A stretch of 11,067 nt of DNA from NCBI GenBank assembly GCA_020056155.1, contig JAGVII010000793.1:1-11067 (forward strand), written 5' to 3'. The first letter of the stretch is position 1, and each line of letters opens with the position of its first letter. Made by a program: the position numbers and the translations under genes. This document shows positions 1 to 5,416 of the stretch, piece after piece. This DNA is from Afipia sp. GTDB lineage: Bacteria; Pseudomonadota; Alphaproteobacteria; Rhizobiales; Xanthobacteraceae. The notes beneath the pieces are model-generated. The model did no database searches and was not told the origin of the DNA. It saw only the letters and a list, made by a program, of their open reading frames with translations.

Positions 1-31
1 CGAGCCTGATGGTGCGCGGCAATTTCAGCAT
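1..31 (-). CDS. Start of an unidentified gene, cut by the left edge
   Basis: Reading leftward, an ATG at 31 opens a frame that stays open to the window edge and encodes MLKLPRTIRL. A GAGG purine run at 37-40, five bases upstream and overlapping the stop codon of the ligase-like gene, is a good ribosome binding site. Only 7 nt separate the two genes, so they are probably co-transcribed and translationally coupled. The ten residues resemble what I remember of the start of a small uncharacterised alphaproteobacterial family (DUF6505) found beside this ligase family, but ten residues cannot prove that. The product and function are not known from this window. Confidence 0.5.
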   Translation of the reverse strand, partial: MLKLPRTIRL

Positions 32-38
32 GTCCGCC

Positions 39-797
39 TCACCCAAGTTTCGGGGCGCGGTATTCGGGATCATACCACGAGACCTTGGCGAGAGCATTGA
101 CAAGACTGTTCCGTATTACCGGCCCCTTCGCGGCAGGTGCCTTGACGAGAAGATCACCGTTGACGTCGATGCCGTGCCGTTCCTCGGCATTCTTTTTGGA
201 AAGCCGCGCCAGATAGTCACGCGCTACCGGATCAAAGCCGCGTTCGTTCCATTGATCGAATGCCGTCATGAGATGCCGGGCGAAACTACCGATCATCGCT
301 TCGGTCTCGACCATTTCAAAGCCTTCGTTCAGGAGCGCAACCCCGCTTGCCGCCTCCACCTCTCCCACGTGAGCCATGTCAGCGGCGCGCAGGATAACGC
401 CAAACACCAGCCACGCCGGAACTTCGTCCTCGCGGCAGTCCTTCGGCCAGTCGAGGCGCCCGCCGCCCAGCAATCCGCCATCGAACAGGATTGTGTCCGG
501 CCAGATGAATTGCACCTCCCGCTCCGGCGGACAGTGCACCGCAATAGCGTCCCCGGTTGCATTCATGCCGGCAAAGAACGCGCGGCGGGCCGATGCCAGC
601 GGCTCATCCGGCTCCAGCACAACGGCGAATTCGACCAGATCGTAGCGCCGAACCCAAACCAATGTTCCAGCACCGGCTTCGGCTGCAATGGTGCAGCCGT
701 GCGCGAACGCGTCGCCATATTCGCGCAGTGATACGAGCGTGTAGCCCGGAGGAAGATTGAGCGGTTGCTCCACTTGCGCTCTACGCGAAACCATCAT
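39..797 (-). CDS. Biotin/lipoate-protein-ligase-like protein with DUF4444-type C-terminus
   Basis: This 252-residue cytoplasmic protein has the biotin/lipoate A/B ligase fold in degenerate form. I see a WPD tripeptide at 99-101 where BirA-type enzymes have KWPND, a glycine-rich GGLLGGGRL stretch at 107-115, and PAWLVFGVILR at 127-137, which matches the strand following the active site in BPL/LplA proteins. Residues about 205-250 (GIDVNGDLLVK, then SWYDPEYRAPKLG) fit a small DUF4444-type tail. The residue before the WPD is Ile rather than the catalytic Lys, and the N-terminal GRGRRGR-type adenylate loop is not seen, so ligase activity is doubtful. I chose the ATG at 797 because an AGGGA run at 809-813 precedes it (ATG 794 directly follows); the upstream ATG at 926 would intrude into the divergent promoter region. 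It is divergent from the polyferredoxin gene. Family call fairly sure; function unknown. Confidence 0.75.
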   Translation of the reverse strand: MMVSRRAQVEQPLNLPPGYTLVSLREYGDAFAHGCTIAAEAGAGTLVWVRRYDLVEFAVVLEPDEPLASARRAFFAGMNATGDAIAVHCPPEREVQFIWPDTILFDGGLLGGGRLDWPKDCREDEVPAWLVFGVILRAADMAHVGEVEAASGVALLNEGFEMVETEAMIGSFARHLMTAFDQWNERGFDPVARDYLARLSKKNAEERHGIDVNGDLLVKAPAAKGPVIRNSLVNALAKVSWYDPEYRAPKLG

Positions 798-944
798 CGT
801 AGAAAATTTCCCTAAGCTCTTTGTATTTGGGCAGTCTATGCTATCCCGGTCAAGGTGGCGGCGTGCTTGCGCAAACCGCTGCCACGGCACCATATGATTG
901 AGATAGCCACTCTGAGCAGACGCCAAGGGTTAAGGTTGCAGATC
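798..944. promoter_or_regulatory. Divergent intergenic region between ligase-like gene and polyferredoxin operon
   Basis: These 147 bp lie between two divergently oriented start codons and must carry promoters for both transcripts. The part near 800-845 is visibly more AT-rich than the flanking genes, as expected for promoters. I could not fit a -35/-10 pair with good spacing or a complete sigma-54 site, so no specific promoter is claimed. A modest AAGG at 932-935 serves the polyferredoxin start at 945. Confidence 0.45.
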
Positions 945-2984
945 ATGAACAGCGCAAGGTCCCGCCTTCTGGTTTGCAGTTGCGAAAAGACCATGCCGCT
1001 CGACGCGGAGGCGATCGGGCGCGGGTGCGCGGCGCACATGACGCAGGCCAACCAGCTCTGCGGTCTGGACCTCGCCCAGTTCAAGGCGGCGCTCGTTGAG
1101 GGCGAGGCGATCACGGTGGCGTGTACGCAGGAAGCGCCGCTGTTCAAGGAAATCGCCGAGGAGTTCCCCGACGTCCCCCTCACCTTCGTCAACATTCGCG
1201 AAACCGGTGGATGGTCGAAAGACGCTGCGGCCGCCGGGCCAAAAATGGCAGCACTGATCGCCGCAGCAGCGGAAGAGATGCCGCCGATCTCGCTGGTCAC
1301 GCTGGAAAGCGGCGGGGTCGCGCTGATTTACGGCCATGACGACGCCGCCATCGACGCGGCCAAGCGTCTCGCCGATCGCCTCGACATCACCGTTATTCTC
1401 ACCAGGCCCGGCGAGATAACGCCCCGTGCGGTCAACGAATTTCCCGTACTCAAGGGTACGATCCGCAAGGCGCGCGGATATCTCGGAAATTTCGAACTCG
1501 CCATCGACGATTACGCTTTGCCGGTGCCTTCATCGCGAAGCAAGCTCGTATTCGGAGCGTCGCGCGATGGCGCGATCTCGAACTGCGACCTCATCCTCGA
1601 CCTCAGCGACGGCCTACCGCTGTTTCCGGCGCATGAATTGCGGCCCGGTTATCTGCGCGCCGACCCGCGCGACCGCGCTGCCGTCGAAAGAGCGATTGCG
1701 GAAGCCGGTCATCTTGTCGGCACCTTCGACAAGCCAAAGTTCATCCATTTCGAGGAATCGCTCTGCGCGCATTCACGCTCGAACATCACCGGTTGCACGC
1801 GCTGCCTCGATCTGTGCCCTACCGGTGCAATCACACCGAACGGCAATGCCGTCGCTATCGATCCCAATGTATGCGCCGGATGCGGAGCATGCGCGTCGGT
1901 CTGTCCGACCGGAGCTGCATCCTATTCGCTGCCGAGCGCTGATGCACTCATGCGCCGTCTGCGCATCATGCTGCAAAGCTATCGCAAGGCGGGCGGAGAA
2001 CAGGCGATCGTGCTTTTCCATGACGGCGACCATGGTGAACCTTTGATCGATGCCTTGGCGCGGTTCGGTGACGGCTTGGCGGCCAACGTCCTTCCGGTAC
2101 GCGTCAACGAAGTCACGCAACTCGGCCCGGAATCCCTCGCAGCAGTCTTCGCTTATGGCGGTGCGGGCGTCGCGCTGCTTATGCGCGCGCAGCCCCGGCA
2201 TGAAACTGCCGGCCTGCGCCGTGCCGCCGATATGTCAGGGAGCATCGCCGCTGCGCTCGGCTTCGGCGAGGGTCTCGTTCGCATTCTGGAAACCAACGAT
2301 CCGGATCAATTGCGCGCGATTCTCGATGCCATGCCTATCGGCGTTGCTTCTCCGAATCCGGCCAGCTTTGTTCCGCGTGGCACCAAGCGCGGCGTGCTGG
2401 AGACGATGTTTCGCGAACTACACCTCGCCGCCCCCACTCCGGTTGATGTCGTTCCGCTGAGGCCCGGCGCGCCGTTCGGCAATGTGCAGTTGAACGTCGA
2501 AGGCTGTACGCTCTGCCACGCCTGCGTCACCGCGTGCCCGACGAATGCGCTGTCCGACAATCCCGACCGGGCGATGTTACGTTTCAGCGAAAGCCTTTGC
2601 GTTCAGTGCGGGCTTTGCGAAGCAACCTGCCCTGAGGATGTCATTACCTTGGAGCCGCGGCTCGACTTCCAGGCATGGAATGCGCCGCTACGCGTGCTGA
2701 AGGAAGAAGAACCCTTCCATTGCATCGCCTGCGGCACGCCGTTCGGCACCAGGAGTTCGATCGAGCGCGTACTCTCGAAGTTACATGAGAAACACTGGAT
2801 GTTCGAAGGCGCCAACGCGCGGCGGCTTGATGTCATCAAGATGTGCGCGGATTGCCGCGTCGAGGCCGTCGTCAACGAGAGCTTCGATCCGCACGCTGCC
2901 CCGCAACGTCCACCTGTGATGTCCACTGAGGACTACTTACGCGCGCGCGAAGTCAAGAAGAACGATCCCTTCGGATCGCAGTGA
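945..2984 (+). CDS. HdrA/MvhD-like polyferredoxin (four 4Fe-4S motifs)
   Basis: This 679-residue cytoplasmic iron-sulfur protein has no recognised signal peptide. Residues 1-105 resemble the N-terminal cluster domain of HdrA: C11-x-C13, C39 and C60 in the usual order, followed by NIRE (83-86) and W90. Residues 129-146 (YGHDDAAIDAAKRLADRL) look like a Rossmann start lacking GxGxxG, and GYLGNF at 178-183 matches the HdrA style. Next come a ferredoxin pair (C274/C284/C287/C291 and C310/C313/C316/C320), a cysteine-free region at 350-466 reminiscent of MvhD, and a second ferredoxin pair (C521/524/527/531 and C552/555/558/562). The C-terminus adds CxxC pairs C593/C596 and C634/C637. ATG 945 is chosen because homology to HdrA starts directly after it and AAGG lies nine bases upstream. 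It leads the operon with Mrp, FdhD and MobA, which suggests electron transfer or Fe-S supply for a Mo/W enzyme. The exact role is unknown. Confidence 0.85.
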   Translation: MNSARSRLLVCSCEKTMPLDAEAIGRGCAAHMTQANQLCGLDLAQFKAALVEGEAITVACTQEAPLFKEIAEEFPDVPLTFVNIRETGGWSKDAAAAGPKMAALIAAAAEEMPPISLVTLESGGVALIYGHDDAAIDAAKRLADRLDITVILTRPGEITPRAVNEFPVLKGTIRKARGYLGNFELAIDDYALPVPSSRSKLVFGASRDGAISNCDLILDLSDGLPLFPAHELRPGYLRADPRDRAAVERAIAEAGHLVGTFDKPKFIHFEESLCAHSRSNITGCTRCLDLCPTGAITPNGNAVAIDPNVCAGCGACASVCPTGAASYSLPSADALMRRLRIMLQSYRKAGGEQAIVLFHDGDHGEPLIDALARFGDGLAANVLPVRVNEVTQLGPESLAAVFAYGGAGVALLMRAQPRHETAGLRRAADMSGSIAAALGFGEGLVRILETNDPDQLRAILDAMPIGVASPNPASFVPRGTKRGVLETMFRELHLAAPTPVDVVPLRPGAPFGNVQLNVEGCTLCHACVTACPTNALSDNPDRAMLRFSESLCVQCGLCEATCPEDVITLEPRLDFQAWNAPLRVLKEEEPFHCIACGTPFGTRSSIERVLSKLHEKHWMFEGANARRLDVIKMCADCRVEAVVNESFDPHAAPQRPPVMSTEDYLRAREVKKNDPFGSQ

Positions 2985-3008
2985 AACAGCGCCGCGAGCG
3001 TGTCGATC

Positions 3009-3013
3009 AGGAG
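3009..3013 (+). promoter_or_regulatory. Ribosome binding site deciding the TTG start of the Mrp-type gene
   Basis: AGGAG at 3009-3013 sits 7 nt before TTG 3021, which is ideal spacing. The in-frame GTG at 3000 has no comparable purine run upstream and would place this motif inside the coding sequence. The TTG is therefore the likely initiation codon. Confidence 0.7.
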
Positions 3014-3020
3014 ATCGAAC

Positions 3021-3866
3021 TTGCCAGTTACCCATGCCACCCCGCCCGCGACATCGAGGGCCGCGGGCATTCCAGGTGTAAAGCACGTCGTTGCCGTGGC
3101 ATCCGGCAAGGGTGGCGTCGGCAAATCGACGACCTCATGCAACCTCGCGCTCGGGTTCGCTGCACTCGGACTGAAAGTCGGCATTCTCGATGCCGACATC
3201 TACGGCCCATCGCAGCAAAAGCTGTTCGGCCTGCGTGGCAAGCCACGCCTGCTCGGTCCGCGCATGCTCGAGCCGCTGGAGCGGTTCGGGGTCAAAGTAA
3301 TGTCGATCGGGTTTTTGGTCGAGGAAGATAACGCCATGGTCTGGCGCGGGCCGATGGTGATTTCGGCCATCACGCAGATGCTTCGCGAAGTCGCGTGGAA
3401 TGATCTCGACATTCTGGTCGTTGATCTGCCGCCGGGCACCGGCGACGCGCAACTCACGATGGCGCAGCAGACGCCGCTGGCGGGCGCGGTCATCGTCTCG
3501 ACGCCGCAAGACATCGCTTTGATCGACGCGAGGCGCGGCATAGAGATGTTCAAGAAGGTCAACATCCCGGTACTTGGCCTGATCGAAAACATGGCAAGCT
3601 TCTGCTGCCCAGCCTGCAATCATGTCACGCCGATCTTTGGGCACGGCGGTGCGCGGCTTGACGCCGAAAAGCGCGGCATTCCATTCCTTGGCGAAATCCC
3701 GCTGGACATCACGATTCGCCAGACATCCGACGACGGACGCCCCATTGTCGCAACCGATCCCGAAGGCGTTCATTCAAAGCACTATATCGGCATCGCGCGT
3801 CAACTCTGGGTGTCCATCACCACGGGTGCGACGGCCAAACCAGCGCCGCGTATCGTGATCGAGTAA
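3021..3866 (+). CDS. mrp: Mrp/ApbC (NBP35)-family iron-sulfur cluster carrier ATPase
   Basis: This 281-residue cytoplasmic P-loop ATPase binds and transfers 4Fe-4S clusters to apo-proteins. It shows the deviant Walker A GKGGVGKST at 29-37, the DLPPGTGD motif at 135-142, and NMASF followed by C195, C196 and C199; the C196-x-x-C199 pair is the cluster-bridging CxxC of the ApbC/Nbp35 family. Full-length Mrp proteins of about 360 residues carry an N-terminal MIP18/DUF59 domain. Here only about 20 residues precede the ATPase core, so that domain is absent. Translation most likely begins at TTG 3021, led by AGGAG. The gene lies 36 nt after the polyferredoxin gene and ends 3 nt before fdhD. In this setting its likely clients are the polyferredoxin and a formate dehydrogenase (inference). 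The family is certain; the client is not. Confidence 0.93.
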   Translation: MPVTHATPPATSRAAGIPGVKHVVAVASGKGGVGKSTTSCNLALGFAALGLKVGILDADIYGPSQQKLFGLRGKPRLLGPRMLEPLERFGVKVMSIGFLVEEDNAMVWRGPMVISAITQMLREVAWNDLDILVVDLPPGTGDAQLTMAQQTPLAGAVIVSTPQDIALIDARRGIEMFKKVNIPVLGLIENMASFCCPACNHVTPIFGHGGARLDAEKRGIPFLGEIPLDITIRQTSDDGRPIVATDPEGVHSKHYIGIARQLWVSITTGATAKPAPRIVIE

Positions 3867-3869
3867 ACC

Positions 3870-4784
3870 ATGACTGAAACGATTCAAGCCAAGGTGAAAG
3901 TCGCAAGGAAGGATCAGCCCGCATCGCGGGTGATGCCGGATCCAAAGAATCCGCGCCTCACCGAGCGCGTCATGGGCATCGACCAGACCGGCGCTCCCAT
4001 CGAGATCAGCGTGCCGGTTGAGCGTCCGCTGACGCTCTATCTGAACTCACAGGAGATCGTCACCATGATGACGATCAACGACTATCCGGAGTATCTCGCA
4101 CTCGGTTATCTCCTCAACCAGAACATGCTCAAGACCGACGATATCGTGACTGAGGTGGTCTATGACGACGACCTCCAGGTCGTGGTCGTCTACACCGAGC
4201 GCAGTACCAATTTTGAGGCGAAGCTGAAGAAGAAGACTCTCACCTCCGGTTGCGCACAGGGCACAGCATTCGGCGACCTGATGGAGGCCATCGAAGGTGC
4301 GACCCTGCCCAATGCAGAATTGCGCACCTCATGGCTTTATCAGATGACTCACGCCATCAACACGGCCCCCTCGCTTTATCTCGAAGCCGGCGCCATTCAC
4401 GGCTGCGTGCTGTGCGAGCGCGGCGAACCGGTCTGCTATATGGAAGACGTCGGCCGTCACAATGCAGTCGATAAGATTGCAGGATGGGCCTGGCGGCATA
4501 AGGTCGATGTCTCCGACAAGATCATGTACACCACCGGCCGCCTTACCTCTGAAATGGTGATCAAGACGGTACGAATGGGCATTCCCATTCTAGTGTCGCG
4601 ATCCGGATTCACGGCATGGGGCGTCGAACTGGCGCGGCAGGTCGGATTGACTTTGATCGGCCGGACCAAGGGCAAACGGTTCATCGCGCTGTCAGGACAG
4701 GACCGGATCGTCTTCGACCAGAGTCTCGAGTTTGTCGCGGAAGAATCCGCGCGCCACCGGCGCAAGGGTAGCGACGATGACTGA
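3870..4784 (+). CDS. fdhD: FdhD, sulfur carrier protein for formate dehydrogenase
   Basis: FdhD passes sulfur from a cysteine desulfurase to the bis-MGD cofactor, giving formate dehydrogenase its sulfido ligand. This 304-residue cytoplasmic copy has the family signatures: TSGCAQGT around C128 (the mobile loop carrying the catalytic cysteine), [12 protein letters not shown] from 192, [22 protein letters not shown] and [14 protein letters not shown]. coli FdhD has two cysteines in the loop (CxxC); here only the first is present. A different CxxC, C179/C182, lies in [11 protein letters not shown], with C189 nearby. The first 35 or so residues are an extension relative to shorter homologues. ATG 3870 follows the Mrp-type stop by 3 nt with only a weak GAG upstream, which suggests translational coupling. 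The 3' end overlaps mobA by 8 nt. The identification is firm. Confidence 0.95.
   Translation: MTETIQAKVKVARKDQPASRVMPDPKNPRLTERVMGIDQTGAPIEISVPVERPLTLYLNSQEIVTMMTINDYPEYLALGYLLNQNMLKTDDIVTEVVYDDDLQVVVVYTERSTNFEAKLKKKTLTSGCAQGTAFGDLMEAIEGATLPNAELRTSWLYQMTHAINTAPSLYLEAGAIHGCVLCERGEPVCYMEDVGRHNAVDKIAGWAWRHKVDVSDKIMYTTGRLTSEMVIKTVRMGIPILVSRSGFTAWGVELARQVGLTLIGRTKGKRFIALSGQDRIVFDQSLEFVAEESARHRRKGSDDD
4764..4768 (+). promoter_or_regulatory. Ribosome binding site for mobA inside the end of fdhD
   Basis: AAGGG at 4764-4768 is eight bases before ATG 4777. It selects this start over the in-frame upstream ATG at 4732 and places mobA initiation within the last codons of fdhD. Confidence 0.65.
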
Positions 4785-5406
4785 CGACCGGCCGCCCACC
4801 CTCGGCGTGCTTCTCGCAGGTGGCTTGGCGCGGCGCATGGGCGGCGGCGACAAGCCGATGAAGACCATCGGCGGCCGCACCATACTTGAGCGCGTGATCG
4901 CGCGACTTGCGCCGCAATGCGACGGACTCATCCTTAATGCGAATGGAGATCCGGCGCGCTTCGCCTCGTTTGGACTTCCTGTCGTCGCCGATACTGTCGA
5001 AGGATTTGCAGGCCCCCTCGCCGGCGTGCTCACAGCTCTCGACTGGGCCGCCGTGCACAGACCGGATGTCGAATGGATACTCAGCGCTGCGACGGATTGC
5101 CCGTTCCTGCCGCGCGATCTGGTTGCACGGTTACAGCATGCGAGGATCGAGCATGATGCTCAGCTCGCGGTCGCAGCCTCCGGCGAGCAGACCCACCCGG
5201 TGATCGGACTTTGGAACGTCGCATTGCGCGGCGAACTGCGGCACGCGCTGGTGGTGGAAGACATGCGGAAAATCGACCGATGGACGGCTCGTTACAAACT
5301 GGCGACAGTAACGTGGCCAACCGAACCGCTCGACCCGTTCTTCAATGCCAATACGATCGAGGATGTCGCGGATGCCGAGCAACTCGCAGTGCTCGACGAC
5401 GCCTGA
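4777..5406 (+). CDS. mobA: MobA, molybdenum cofactor guanylyltransferase
   Basis: MobA transfers GMP from GTP to Mo-molybdopterin to make the guanine dinucleotide cofactor used by DMSO-reductase-family enzymes such as formate dehydrogenase. The 209-residue cytoplasmic protein has the nucleotidyltransferase signature [15 protein letters not shown] at 12-26, [11 protein letters not shown] in the first third, and TDCPF with D107 as the likely metal-binding aspartate. DPFFNANT near the C-terminus is also typical. The length is normal for the family. ATG 4777 overlaps the fdhD stop (ATGACTGA) and has AAGGG eight bases upstream. It is the last gene of the plus-strand operon and ends 10 nt from the convergent moeA-type gene, with no hairpin terminator visible between them. 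Confidence 0.95.
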   Translation: MTDDRPPTLGVLLAGGLARRMGGGDKPMKTIGGRTILERVIARLAPQCDGLILNANGDPARFASFGLPVVADTVEGFAGPLAGVLTALDWAAVHRPDVEWILSAATDCPFLPRDLVARLQHARIEHDAQLAVAASGEQTHPVIGLWNVALRGELRHALVVEDMRKIDRWTARYKLATVTWPTEPLDPFFNANTIEDVADAEQLAVLDDA

Positions 5407-5416
5407 TCCGAGCGGC

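Noticed and set aside
9..731. Long plus-strand open frame opposite the ligase-like gene
   Set aside because: It has no family motifs, and the minus strand carries a recognisable ligase-like protein with a coupled downstream gene. It is a by-product of high GC content.
828..842. Possible sigma-54 promoter (TGGGCAG followed by ATGCT)
   Set aside because: The GG and GC elements are 11 nt apart, one base short of the invariant spacing, and the -12 element is incomplete.
855..944. Upstream start that would add 30 residues to the polyferredoxin
   Set aside because: The extra residues have no HdrA-like features, would use up most of the divergent promoter region, and lack a good ribosome binding site.
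3135..3773. Minus-strand open frame of 212 codons opposite the Mrp-type gene
   Set aside because: The plus strand encodes intact Walker A, DLPPGTGD and CxxC motifs. The antisense product is Arg/His-rich with no domain.
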